Shown here one piece after another: positions 18,169 through 27,022 of a DNA stretch of 64,000 nt (positions are counted from its first letter, which is position 1; each line of letters begins with the position of its first letter). The notes beneath the pieces were generated by a model that saw nothing but the letters and a program-made list of their open reading frames with translations, had not been told where the DNA came from and searched no databases. A program made the translations under genes and the position numbers. This stretch comes from Desulfovibrio sp. UCD-KL4C. Its GTDB lineage: Bacteria > Desulfobacterota > Desulfovibrionia > Desulfovibrionales > Desulfovibrionaceae. The stretch is taken from positions 1-64,000 of the forward strand of contig NZ_VCNC01000006.1 of assembly GCF_006210265.1 (NCBI RefSeq), written 5' to 3'.

Positions 18169-19164
18169 ATGAAACTTAAAGATATTGCAGAAGCTGCCGG
18201 AGTCTCGACAGCCACAGTTTCCAGAGTATTGGGAAATAAACCAAATGTTAGACCTGAGCTGCGAAAGCAGGTGATGGATGTTGTTGAGCGTTTGAATTAC
18301 AGGCCCAACCGTGCCGCTCAAAGACTGCGTTCAAAGCAATCTTCTTTTATAGGATTAATTGTTGCCGATATACAAAGTCCTTTTTTTGCGTCAGTAACCC
18401 GTGCGGTTGAGGACGTTGCGCAGGCGAATGATTACAGTGTGATTTTGTGCAACACTGACGAAGATCCAGCTAAGGAACAAATGTATCTTGAAATGATGCA
18501 AAGTGAAAACGCAGCCGGAGTTATTTTGGCTCCCACGTTGAGTCTTTCCGAACACTTTGCGGTAAAGAAATTCGGTTCGTTTCCTATGGTTGTTATCGAT
18601 AGGCTGGTCAGTGATTATTCCGTAGATATGGTTCTCATAGACAATAATCAGGCTGCACAAGATTTAACTAAGCATATGTTGTCTCACGGTTATAAACGTA
18701 TTGTTGGGCTTTTTGGGGAAAGCAGTGCAACAGGGCAACAGCGGAGGGCAGGTTTTGAACATGTTATGAAAAAAGCAGGGCTACCCGTTGATGAAAAAAT
18801 GATAATAAGTATGCCTGCAAAAGAAGAGGCTGCGCATGAAGTTGTGAGCAGATTGCTTGAAATGGATGAACCGCCCGAAGCAGTAATTACCAGTAACGGT
18901 CTACTTGGGGCAGGGGCTTTCAGGGCGATTCGTGATAAGGAATTGCCTGTTCCAGAATCTGTAGCGTTTGCAAGCTTTGATGAAACTCCGTGGAGTTCCA
19001 TGACGCGCCCAGCAATAACTGTAGTTAAACAACCCACATATTCTATAGGGCAAACAGCGTGTGAGATGCTTCTTAAACGCATCGTCGATCCTGAGCGTCC
19101 AACTCGCAAGGTTGTGCTTGAGAGTAAATTAGTCGTCAGGCAGTCTTGTGGCGGGATTTTATAG
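18169..19164 (+). CDS. LacI-family transcriptional regulator, probable fru operon regulator
   Basis: A 331-aa regulator. The N-terminal LacI helix-turn-helix is clear (MKLKDIAEAAGVSTATVSRV), followed by the hinge region LNYRPNRAAQRLRS. A periplasmic-binding-protein-like effector domain then runs from IGLIVADIQSPFFASV to the C-terminus. GAGGAAA precedes the ATG. It is transcribed away from the fru operon, with two related palindromes between them. The effector is probably fructose-1-phosphate or fructose, from context only. It is a FruR/Cra-like functional analogue; orthology to E. coli Cra is not claimed. Confidence 0.93.
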   Translation: MKLKDIAEAAGVSTATVSRVLGNKPNVRPELRKQVMDVVERLNYRPNRAAQRLRSKQSSFIGLIVADIQSPFFASVTRAVEDVAQANDYSVILCNTDEDPAKEQMYLEMMQSENAAGVILAPTLSLSEHFAVKKFGSFPMVVIDRLVSDYSVDMVLIDNNQAAQDLTKHMLSHGYKRIVGLFGESSATGQQRRAGFEHVMKKAGLPVDEKMIISMPAKEEAAHEVVSRLLEMDEPPEAVITSNGLLGAGAFRAIRDKELPVPESVAFASFDETPWSSMTRPAITVVKQPTYSIGQTACEMLLKRIVDPERPTRKVVLESKLVVRQSCGGIL

Positions 19165-19179
19165 AGTTTTCGGCTGTTT

Positions 19180-19485
19180 TTAAAAACTAAGGCTTATTCC
19201 AACTCCTGCTTCAGTTCCCTTCTTTTTGGCAGGAACACGATGGTTGTTATCAATCATGCCATCTTCTCGTTCAGTTATGATTCCGGCACTGATTCCGTCT
19301 GATATTTTGATATCGGCAAGCGGTTTTTCCTGTTCGATCATTGTACTTTTGATAGGAGATACTTCCTTGTCAGAGGCATGTTTGACGACCATGTCGGTTT
19401 CTGTTTCAGGTGTATCGGCGTGTGCCTGAATTGATGATACTGATAAAATTAAAATTGTAATTAACGTATTAAAATACTTATGCAT
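19180..19485 (-). CDS. Small secreted hypothetical protein
   Basis: A 101-aa protein with a typical signal peptide (MHKYFNTLITILILSVSSIQAHA, cleavage after AHA near residue 23). The mature part is short, polar and of unknown function, and ends in the aromatic GVGISLSF. It overlaps no other gene and converges on the LacI-type gene, 15 bases apart. No clear ribosome site is visible. The signal peptide is the only strong argument that it is real. Confidence 0.5.
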   Translation of the reverse strand: MHKYFNTLITILILSVSSIQAHADTPETETDMVVKHASDKEVSPIKSTMIEQEKPLADIKISDGISAGIITEREDGMIDNNHRVPAKKKGTEAGVGISLSF

Positions 19486-19608
19486 ATTGTAATAATTAAG
19501 ATGTGTTTTTGTGAAAATACTTAATCTATATTTTCAAATTGTTTAAAATATAGTGCTTAATTTATATCAGAATAGTTTCTCTGTAAATATTGAAATATGT
19601 GCATCGTT

Positions 19609-20032
19609 TTCGGTGTCCCTGTCGTTTTGACCATCCATGATGGATGGAAGCGGCACTACCTAACTTCATGGCTATCTTAGGTGTGGACAGACTGTTGCCA
19701 TGCTCGGTTCTTCCGGTGCCGGTAAATCCACATTGGCGAATCTACTTTATGGCAGAGATATTCGAGTTACGGCTGCTGTGAGTGAAAGTGTCGGCAAGGG
19801 ACGTCACACAACAACGACACATGAGCTGATACACATGCCGCAAGCCGGGATGTGCGGTTCTTAATGCTGTTGAAAACGAGAACTAACTCTAAGTTGACTG
19901 GAATGCTACCGAAAGATGAGACGTGAAATGGAGTATGTTTCCGCACGTAGCGAAAAGAGTGCTGATCGTGTCGAAAAAGAACGTTGGAAAGATGTGGCTC
20001 TCAGTATAAAACGTATGAAGATAAAAAAATAA
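19609..20032 (+). pseudogene. rsgA: Decayed ribosome small-subunit GTPase (rsgA) relic
   Basis: Translated pieces in shifting frames match RsgA in order: a GVPVVL fragment, TSWLS, then QTVAMLGSSGAGKSTLANLL (circularly permuted GTPase G1 P-loop near 19705-19728), then GKGRHTTTTHELIHMP (G2), then a stop at 19862-19864. From 19916 the C-terminal tail reads MRREMEYVSARSEKSADRVE and ends ERWKDVALSIKRMKIKK with a proper stop at 20030. The N-terminal OB domain, the G3 region and the zinc-binding region are missing. No single frame is open. This is the remnant of a second or former rsgA copy; an intact copy would be expected elsewhere. The matches are from memory of the family. Confidence 0.82.
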
Positions 20033-20389
20033 TATAATTTGAAGTGGGCCATAAGGACCCTTTTTTATACAGGATTTTTTATGTGAATGTTTCAGCATGT
20101 TAGTCATCTTTCATCGTTGTGGTTTATAAAATTATACCTATTTTTATAAATATTTATTTGAAAGATTGTGTATATATAGCTAGTCACAAGAATTGTGTTT
20201 TTTTAAATAATGTAAGTGTGTTAATTCTTAAAATATTCATTCGGATAGCGGATTAAAATTATTTTATAAATGGCTATAATCTTATTTAGAAGGTTTTGTA
20301 CTATTTTAACTTAAATTTTTAAAAAAGTTGGTAGTTCTAACTCTATTTTGAATTTATTTAGAGCAAAAGGCTTATGGGGATAATATTTT
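20033..20389. other. AT-rich gap after the rsgA relic
   Basis: About 350 bases of very AT-rich sequence. A weak hairpin with a T-run near 20044-20067 may be the leftover rsgA terminator. I see no gene; the 3' part should carry the promoter of the downstream gene. Confidence 0.5.
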
Positions 20390-21055
20390 ATGTTTCGAAG
20401 ATCGCAATTTTTTATGATCACTTTTGTCCTTTTTTTTACACTGGTGCTAAGTAGCTCAGTAGTTTTTGCAAGTAAAAATTACGGTGTAATCAAGTTTCAT
20501 GATTTGAAATTTGTTGTTGGAAATAGTGTCCACTCTAAAAAGTATGATTATGTTTTGCTTTTTGATTTAAAAAATAGAGATCCATTCCGAGCTATGAAAG
20601 AGATAGAAAGAAGTATCTCTTCCTCTGGTGATGTGCTCTGTAATATAGCTACGCTCGATAAAGTTATTGTTGTGACTGTGAAATCTCATGCGCCCGCTAA
20701 AGTATTGTTTTCAAGGTATGCAAGGACGTCTCATCGGGCTCCTCTTTGTCGCGTTTATACACGAAATGGTTGGAAGCATGATCGAACAGCAAAAGATGTT
20801 TTTTTAGGCCACATTAAGATTAGTGTATTAACTAAAAAGCATTCCCTTGTTGCAACTCATATAAAACATGAGAAAGTTAAGGTACGTAAGAAAATTGAGA
20901 AACATAAGAAAGTAGAGGTGCGTAAGAAAATTGAGAAACATAAGAAAGTAGAGGTGCATAAAAAAAAAGAAAAGCATAAAAAGACTGTTAAATATAAAGA
21001 AAAAGTTGAGCCTTCCCGGAAGCTTAAAAAGCATGCCAGGCATAAGAAAGAATAG
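20390..21055 (+). CDS. Secreted Lys/His/Glu-rich repeat protein, unknown
   Basis: A 221-aa protein with an N-terminal signal peptide ending near VVFASKN (residue 28). A central domain of about 110 residues contains two cysteines (VLCNIA and PLCRVY) and is not recognised. The tail from about residue 160 is extremely basic and consists of three 12-residue units like KVEVRKKIEKHK, then degenerate copies. The charge pattern predicts a single alpha-helix or a nucleic-acid, polyanion or surface-binding tail. It is not in an operon. It lies tail-to-tail with the usher-like gene, which also has a Lys-rich periplasmic region, but no link is shown. Function unknown. Confidence 0.75.
   Translation: MFRRSQFFMITFVLFFTLVLSSSVVFASKNYGVIKFHDLKFVVGNSVHSKKYDYVLLFDLKNRDPFRAMKEIERSISSSGDVLCNIATLDKVIVVTVKSHAPAKVLFSRYARTSHRAPLCRVYTRNGWKHDRTAKDVFLGHIKISVLTKKHSLVATHIKHEKVKVRKKIEKHKKVEVRKKIEKHKKVEVHKKKEKHKKTVKYKEKVEPSRKLKKHARHKKE
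20873..20980 (+). repeat. Three tandem 36-bp coding repeats
   Basis: Units at 20873-20908, 20909-20944 and 20945-20980 encode KVKVRKKIEKHK-like 12-mers. The first two differ at a few bases; the third is more diverged and A-rich. Copy number could vary between strains. Confidence 0.85.
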
Positions 21056-21244
21056 TCTAGTTGCAAATTTAGTTTTGGGTACAGTTCGTAGTCGTAACTG
21101 ACACTATAGTTAAACAGTCTATGAAGTGTTTTTTAAACGCATAGCTGGGATTAAGGTTTAGTGGCGTGTTGTGCTGTAAAATAAATTTGTAGGCATGCAA
21201 TATTGTGACGGGCGTTTATAATAATTAATTAGTAAAGATACTGA

Positions 21245-24200
21245 TTAATTATTGTCATCTATTTTAACGAGTTGTGGGGTGCACATGAATAGATTGGCCA
21301 TAGCAAGAATTTCGCTTTTGTTGTTTACTCCTGCAAGAATAACACTGTATCCAGCTCCTTCCTTCTGATAAGATAAGGAATATCCTTTTAGCTTTTCGGA
21401 ATAGATCTTTTCATAATGTGAAATAGCATGCTGTGCGCTTTTCGCAGTAGCAAAGACATCTACAATTAGTGCATAATTGGTAAGAGGATCTTTATTGTTG
21501 ACAGTTTCTTGTGTTGCTGGAGCTGTGCTGGCGGTAACTGTATTTGTATTTGTGCTGTCAGCTGCTGTTTCAGTATCAAGATCTTCAGCATTGCCTTCAT
21601 TTATCTGAGTCAGCAAATTGGAAATTCTAGATTCAGTCGTCATTACACTAGTTTCTTGAGGTGTATCAAGATCTGTATAGTCAAAGAATTTTTGGGCATC
21701 ATCGCCCATTTTAAGCTTTGCAGTGAATTTATCTTTCAACAATGCAATAACTTTATTTTCTCCAAAAAGAAGAAAAGCATCTGAAACTATGTTTCCATCT
21801 TTATTTATTTCAATATTTTCTACAGTTGTTCCGGAAAGAGTTGTTTTAGGGTGTGATTTCTTTTTTAAGTATTCAGGATCTATACGTAATTTATAACGTC
21901 CAGGAAGTATTTTAGCTATGGCAAAGAAACCGTCTTGCTCGGTCCAGGCATGATCAATTACTTTGTTATCTTTATCAAGAAGCTGAATTGGGACCTGACT
22001 TCTTCCTTTGGTTTTATCATCAACAATACGGTAAGCATATCCATCTATTTCACCACATACATGCAAGGGAAACTCAAGGTTGTAAACTTTGCCTTCGCGA
22101 GGTGTTATTGCAATTCCGCCCTTAGGGGCAAGGCGTATGTCTTTAAGCATGTCTTCATCTACAGATATGTCAGTGCTATGCAAAGGAGGAAGCTGATACA
22201 GGAAAGCTCTGCCGTTTTCATCTGTGATAGTATGTTTATTTGATTGATATGCTTTGAGACTTATATCTTCAAGAGGTTCATCTCCGCTATCAAAAATATT
22301 ATTATAATTTTTATCGTTGTATACCAAACATGCAGCCCCGCCTGAACTAGCCCCTCCTTCAGACAGTTGCGGTAAATATGTCAAAGGATTAAAGTCAACA
22401 CTTAGAGAAACACCGGCATATAGGAAATATGAGTCGTCGTTATACCATGTTCCTTGTATATACGGTGACATTTTCCCAAGAGTATAACTCCAAGTGTTCC
22501 CTACAGAAAGGAGTTCTTCTCCTGTAAGATATTTGCTTACAGTTACAGATGTGTTTATTTTTGGGGCTACACGCAAATTGCCAGTAGTACTTAGTGTTTT
22601 TAAATATGAGTCGTCTGAATCGCTTACTCCGAATTCTGCATTGGCACGAACACTGCCAGCTTTAAAGCCTCTATAAAATGCAAAAGAACCGTACATGTTT
22701 GGTTCTTCAGTAGAAGCTTTGTTTTCGTATAATCTTCCGCCAATATTAGAACTAAAATGTCCGATATCTGAAAAAAAGTTTAAAGATCCGCTAAGATCAT
22801 AATATATTGAATCTTTATCATAGCCTGTATGTTGAGTTGTCCGAGCAATATTAGCGCTGTAAGACATTCTTAAATAGTCAGTAAAATTTGTGGTGTCAGA
22901 AAGTCCAAATTGCAAATTGTTTTTAGTGCTACTTTCCATGTATTTATCAGAAAATTGATATGTTGCTCCCATATTAAGACTTTGCCCGCCTTCAAGTTGC
23001 CCACGAACTGTAGCTTTAAGTTGCGTAGAGTCTAGTGTGGAGTACCCAAGATCAATCTGTCCAAGAAAAACATCGTATCCACCGCTTAAACCTACAGATC
23101 CTACTGTTCTTTCTGTGCCGCTAAAAGTATCCATTGTCAGCCCTGCGCGCGCACCTAGGCCGTTTCCTATTCCGATATTTACACCGGTTTTGACAAGTGT
23201 TGTGCCTTTTAAATCTGAATTTGTGTCGTCAACTTTGCTTATATCTTCATCAAAAATGCCAACACCCTGCTGTGAAAAAGAAGAGTCGTATTGAACTTCA
23301 CCTAAAGCAAGAGGAGATCCAATTGTTATAACTTCTTCTCTGGTTTCTTGTTGTCCCTCAGTTCCGTATAAAATAAGTTTAAATCTGTTAACACCGTAAT
23401 TAAGAATGACATCTTCAAATAAGTAATTACCGGAAACATCAATTGTTTGGAAACCAATCAGTTGATTGTTTCTGTACAGCTCCACATCCCATCCAGGAAT
23501 TCCCTTGCCTGCAAATGTTTTAGTGTCGCTTGTAGACGAACTCATGGGGTTTATGTTTGAAACTCTTATACCGCGTTGAAGGCTTCCTGATGAACCCATA
23601 GGTGTAGATGCTGGAATAATATCACCTATGGTTAGTCTTTCTATATATGGGTTATCTAAAAAAAGTCGCTCTGCTGTTAATGAAAAATCATGTAAATCAA
23701 ATTTTGATTTGTCGTCAGTCTGGTCATAAGAAACTGATCCGTAAAGCGAGCTGGACATATAAAACAGATCCCCACGATAGAGACCTGTAGCAGAAGTCTT
23801 TGTTGATTGCTTTTCGTTTTTATCTTGGTAACTTACGCTCGTTTTTGCGTCCAGACGCGGTGGAGCAATAGAAGCATAGTCAAGATCGCGCAGGGGATAG
23901 CGTAACCCATTTTTTGCTTGATAAAGTCTTCTCTCATCTTGACGCATTTTCATAAGCTCTTTGGGGAGTCTTTCTTGAGGCGTAATCCATAATATTAAAT
24001 TTTGAAAATCAGGTTTCATTTCTACAGGAAAAAGATTGTTGAATTGTTCTATTTCCATATAAATGTCGCCTTCAAAGTAGAAAAACTTATCTAGTGGCAG
24101 AATATAAGGCTTTCCATTCGAAATGGTTTCACCTGTGCTTAAAGAAAATGAAAATTTTCTTTTTTCTTTTATAAACCAGCCTTCAGCTCCTTGTGGAGTA

Positions 24201-24958
24201 ACTTCAATAGCAAATCCTAAAATATTAAAGAGTTCACTCATGGGCACAAAAAGATTGCCTTCTCGTCCTTGGCAAAATAATCCACGATAGACCAATTGAC
24301 GACGTAAATAGACATCAAATATAATATCTCCTTCAGCTACATATTGATTTTCGTAGGATAAATTTTTGTTTGCATAAATTGGAGTATCCAGTTCAGAGAC
24401 TTTCGTCGGTTCTCTATCAACAGGATTTTTTTGCGTAACAATCGGAGCAGGAATAACAGCAGGAACAACTATTGGTGATTCTTTTTTTGCTTTGTGTACA
24501 GGAGTCTTATGGACTGTTTGTTTCTTTTTTGGGCGCGTAAGTGTACGAACTGGCGCAGTAATGACAGGACTTTTTTTCCTATTTACAGTTGTACTGGGTT
24601 TTGATGATTTCTTTTGAGGTGTTTGGTTAGAATCTTTTTTTTCATTATTTAATGCTGCTTTTGCAAGCTCATAATCTGAATCTGGATCGATGCCTATCGC
24701 AGGGGTAGTATCTAACTTTGGACCAGATTCCGTTTCGGTAGAGGCTTGTGGTTGAACAGCTTTTTCTACAGTAGGCGGAACTATAGGTGTGCGAATAGAT
24801 GAAGGATCTGGACGTTTAGTCTCTTTAATAGTTTTGTCAGAATTTTGACTCGGGTTGTCACGGTTAAGAGCTTGCATTGCTAGTAGGGCTAAACCAGCTA
24901 CTACTAGTAATCCTATTCCGCTCTTAATAAGCAATCTTGTGACATTTGTATAACGCAT
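21245..24958 (-). CDS. Usher-like outer-membrane protein with N-terminal membrane anchor and C-terminal SPOR domain
   Basis: About 1237 aa. Seen: a hydrophobic segment at residues 10-29 (IKSGIGLLVVAGLALLAM), then about 170 residues rich in Lys, Pro and Thr. A soluble domain follows (about 200-340). Next comes a long beta-strand-rich region (about 370-880) with usher-like features such as RGIRVSNINP, GIPGWDVELYRNNQLIG and TIDVSGNYLFEDV. After it are one or two carboxypeptidase-regulatory/SdrD-like beta domains (YNDKNYNNIFDSGDEPLEDI), and a SPOR-like domain in the last 80 residues (NYALIVDVFATAKSAQHAI). Genes for a fimbrial chaperone and two DUF4402-like subunits lie upstream. The start at 24958 is preferred because the longer ATG at 25039 falls inside a terminator hairpin; its ribosome site is weak. 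Function as a fimbrial usher is inferred. The anchor and SPOR tail are not part of classical ushers. Confidence 0.8.
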   Translation of the reverse strand: MRYTNVTRLLIKSGIGLLVVAGLALLAMQALNRDNPSQNSDKTIKETKRPDPSSIRTPIVPPTVEKAVQPQASTETESGPKLDTTPAIGIDPDSDYELAKAALNNEKKDSNQTPQKKSSKPSTTVNRKKSPVITAPVRTLTRPKKKQTVHKTPVHKAKKESPIVVPAVIPAPIVTQKNPVDREPTKVSELDTPIYANKNLSYENQYVAEGDIIFDVYLRRQLVYRGLFCQGREGNLFVPMSELFNILGFAIEVTPQGAEGWFIKEKRKFSFSLSTGETISNGKPYILPLDKFFYFEGDIYMEIEQFNNLFPVEMKPDFQNLILWITPQERLPKELMKMRQDERRLYQAKNGLRYPLRDLDYASIAPPRLDAKTSVSYQDKNEKQSTKTSATGLYRGDLFYMSSSLYGSVSYDQTDDKSKFDLHDFSLTAERLFLDNPYIERLTIGDIIPASTPMGSSGSLQRGIRVSNINPMSSSTSDTKTFAGKGIPGWDVELYRNNQLIGFQTIDVSGNYLFEDVILNYGVNRFKLILYGTEGQQETREEVITIGSPLALGEVQYDSSFSQQGVGIFDEDISKVDDTNSDLKGTTLVKTGVNIGIGNGLGARAGLTMDTFSGTERTVGSVGLSGGYDVFLGQIDLGYSTLDSTQLKATVRGQLEGGQSLNMGATYQFSDKYMESSTKNNLQFGLSDTTNFTDYLRMSYSANIARTTQHTGYDKDSIYYDLSGSLNFFSDIGHFSSNIGGRLYENKASTEEPNMYGSFAFYRGFKAGSVRANAEFGVSDSDDSYLKTLSTTGNLRVAPKINTSVTVSKYLTGEELLSVGNTWSYTLGKMSPYIQGTWYNDDSYFLYAGVSLSVDFNPLTYLPQLSEGGASSGGAACLVYNDKNYNNIFDSGDEPLEDISLKAYQSNKHTITDENGRAFLYQLPPLHSTDISVDEDMLKDIRLAPKGGIAITPREGKVYNLEFPLHVCGEIDGYAYRIVDDKTKGRSQVPIQLLDKDNKVIDHAWTEQDGFFAIAKILPGRYKLRIDPEYLKKKSHPKTTLSGTTVENIEINKDGNIVSDAFLLFGENKVIALLKDKFTAKLKMGDDAQKFFDYTDLDTPQETSVMTTESRISNLLTQINEGNAEDLDTETAADSTNTNTVTASTAPATQETVNNKDPLTNYALIVDVFATAKSAQHAISHYEKIYSEKLKGYSLSYQKEGAGYSVILAGVNNKSEILAMANLFMCTPQLVKIDDNN

Positions 24959-25027
24959 ATAATTTTTTGTTAAATTATTATATATTTCCGCCTGCTTTTT
25001 TATTATGCAAAAAATATGCCGTAAAAA

Positions 25028-25054
25028 AGCCCTGTGCATTTAATGCACAGGGCT
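25028..25054 (-). terminator. Intrinsic terminator between chaperone and usher genes
   Basis: AGCCCTGTGCATT pairs with AATGCACAGGGCT and is followed by six T on the minus strand. It lies 33 bases after the chaperone stop and about 70 bases before the usher-like start. It may set the usher level below that of the chaperone and pilins. Confidence 0.85.
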
Positions 25055-25087
25055 TAATATAAAATCAACTTATGGGGAGTCGTTTAA

Positions 25088-25918
25088 CTATTTGATTATG
25101 TAGCTTTTAGAGTCAATAATTTTCTTATCGCGATCATTGAAGTCTGTTAGTTCTACCGTAACTTTTCCACCTTTAAAAGATTTGTCCAGTTTAGGTAAGA
25201 CAACAAGTCTGGTTTCTTGCGGGAGATATGTTACAATTCTCGGCTTGCTGGCAATAATATTTTTTTCACCATTTATCATGGTATATATGGATACTCCAAC
25301 ATAGCTGGAGCGATTTCCTTTGCATTTTAATTTTAGTTGTATTGAATCTTCAGTCTTTCCTTTGATTACTTTCAGGCCATCGATGGTTGTCGTAACTTTG
25401 GGCTCGCCTTGATAAATCATAATCGGTATACGCATACCGACTTTCATATCAATAATAATACCGCTAGCATCAGTATTTAAATCAGACGGTGAAGGTTTTT
25501 TATCTTTTTTAGCAGTATCATAAATTGGACCAACTCTCATATAGGTAAAATATTCACCTTCAGGAAGATTAGGCGGTTTGCGAATTACTACTCGCACAAC
25601 TTGCTTTCCACCTGGTTGTATTGTGGAGGTTCGTGGTGAAAATTTGACCATGGACTGAGCCAACATTTCTCTCTTAGTCATTTTTTTGGGAATATAAAGT
25701 GTACCGTCTTCTCTCATACGCATCGGCAGGGTCGATATACTGTATGTGACAGGTTCTTTTTTGGACTGGTTAAAGACAGTAACTACAGCATAGCGGTTAT
25801 TACCGGCAAGCTCAACACGCATAGGGTCAATCATTATTCCGCTAACGGCATATGCAGATGAAACAAGTGAAAAAAATAAAATAAATGATATGAAAGTTTT
25901 TTTAAGTATGGCAAGCAA
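25088..25918 (-). CDS. Periplasmic fimbrial chaperone (PapD-like)
   Basis: A 276-aa protein with a signal peptide (LFFSLVSSAYA). The Ig-like PapD N-terminal domain is visible: MIDPMRVELAGNNRYAVVTVFNQSKKEPVTYSI, then FSPRTSTIQPGGKQVVRVVIRKPPNLPEGEY, which matches the chaperone signature containing the subunit-binding basic residues. A second beta domain follows. The start codon is TTG at 25918, with GGAG 8 bases upstream. It lies 20 bases after the second pilin-like gene. Family chaperones donate a beta strand to pilin subunits in the periplasm. It is longer than classical PapD (about 240 aa), with an extra KKDKKPSPSDL loop. Confidence 0.9.
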   Translation of the reverse strand: MLAILKKTFISFILFFSLVSSAYAVSGIMIDPMRVELAGNNRYAVVTVFNQSKKEPVTYSISTLPMRMREDGTLYIPKKMTKREMLAQSMVKFSPRTSTIQPGGKQVVRVVIRKPPNLPEGEYFTYMRVGPIYDTAKKDKKPSPSDLNTDASGIIIDMKVGMRIPIMIYQGEPKVTTTIDGLKVIKGKTEDSIQLKLKCKGNRSSYVGVSIYTMINGEKNIIASKPRIVTYLPQETRLVVLPKLDKSFKGGKVTVELTDFNDRDKKIIDSKSYIIK

Positions 25919-25938
25919 CGTATATTCTCCAATACGAT

Positions 25939-26451
25939 CTAGTAGGTTGTAATTTCAACATGCACTGTCCCTGACAAAGTCTGTCCGTAAGCCTTGTAGT
26001 CAGTGATTAATTCTCCACCTAAGTATGCTTTTTGCCTAGTTCCTTCAACAAATGCTTCAACATTACTGAACATGTGCATGCGTTGTAACGTGGCTCCCTT
26101 TGAACCTCCTTCAGTATATAAGTCAACTGAAGTCGGAAAGTCTAAGCTAATATGCACATCTCCAAAATCATAAAAATAAAGACAGCCCGCATAGCCTCCG
26201 CTGACATCACAAGAACTTGAAGGAGCACAGGCAGGGAGTTTTGAACCTAACGCATCAATAATTATTGTTAATGTTTTCGCGCGCGGAATAACTCTGCCAA
26301 ATTCTAAGTTCTGTGCAACGTATATGCGAGGGGCAGCGTGTAGCGTACTCGGGCAAAGCAATAGGTAAACAGCTATATTCACCCATGCCAGTATGGTTAG
26401 AACGAATATAGCTGTTTTATTAATTGTTTTGAAATTAAATCGCAGTAACAT
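25939..26451 (-). CDS. Minor pilin-like DUF4402-type protein
   Basis: A 170-aa protein. A hydrophobic N-terminal stretch (ILAWVNIAVYLLLCPSTLHA) looks like a long signal peptide with cleavage near residue 39. The mature protein begins APRIYVAQNLEFGRVIP, similar to the start of DUF4402-type subunits, and ends with the beta-strand pattern GTVHVEITTY. Two cysteines (CAPSSSC, then C in AGCLYF) are unlike the major subunit. Its start overlaps the end of the upstream pilin-like gene by 17 bases, so the two are probably coupled. Likely a tip or adaptor subunit, by inference. Confidence 0.7.
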   Translation of the reverse strand: MLLRFNFKTINKTAIFVLTILAWVNIAVYLLLCPSTLHAAPRIYVAQNLEFGRVIPRAKTLTIIIDALGSKLPACAPSSSCDVSGGYAGCLYFYDFGDVHISLDFPTSVDLYTEGGSKGATLQRMHMFSNVEAFVEGTRQKAYLGGELITDYKAYGQTLSGTVHVEITTY

Positions 26452-27022
26452 CGACAGTTACAGTTCCAGTGTAAGTACCTGTTTCAACACCAGCTGGTAC
26501 GCTAAGGACTGGTCCTACCATAAGTGTTGCAAATTGAGATGCAGGAATGGCCAAGCTATTAAAAGCTGTTACGTTAGTTGTGATACCGGAAACAGTGATA
26601 GGGGTAGCTGTTCCTGAGTAAAAACCTTTGCCCAGACTAGGTGTTCCTACTAAAGAAACAGCTAAATCAACGTTTGCTTGTGTTGCAACAATATAAATAA
26701 TCCCAGGTGTCTGGGCTACTATCGCCTCTGGAGCAGATGTTCCACGGATAATCTGTCCAGTTGTAAGTGTTGGTTCAGAAGCACCACCAGGACTTACAAG
26801 TACTAAGGTTGTGTCTGTTACAGGTACAATGGGGACAACGTTCATTGTGATTGTTTCGGCTGTGCCTGTTGTATAAAGGGTACCGAAGTCAGCATTTGCT
26901 GTACTATCAATCGAGAATGGTTGAGCCAAAGTAATTGTTGCCTGAAAGTTGGCGTTTTCAGCGAAAGCCATATTGGCACACAATAAGACTGCACACGTTA
27001 GTAGTAAAATAATCTTTTTCAT
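26435..27022 (-). CDS. DUF4402-type pilin subunit
   Basis: A 195-aa protein with a clear signal peptide (MKKIILLLTCAVLLCANMAFA, cleavage near residue 21). The mature sequence is Thr/Val/Gly-rich with alternating beta strands, begins NFQATITLAQPFSIDSTANA and ends GTYTGTVTVDVTAI, a typical chaperone-usher donor/acceptor subunit pattern. There are no cysteines in the mature part. GGGGAG lies 6 bases before the ATG. It is the first gene of the cluster and probably the most abundant subunit, with the long 5' AT-rich region carrying the promoter. Confidence 0.85.
   Translation of the reverse strand: MKKIILLLTCAVLLCANMAFAENANFQATITLAQPFSIDSTANADFGTLYTTGTAETITMNVVPIVPVTDTTLVLVSPGGASEPTLTTGQIIRGTSAPEAIVAQTPGIIYIVATQANVDLAVSLVGTPSLGKGFYSGTATPITVSGITTNVTAFNSLAIPASQFATLMVGPVLSVPAGVETGTYTGTVTVDVTAI

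Noticed and set aside
25037-25039. ATG at 25039 as the usher-like gene start
   Set aside because: It falls inside the terminator hairpin and lacks a ribosome site; the extra residues do not resemble a signal peptide.
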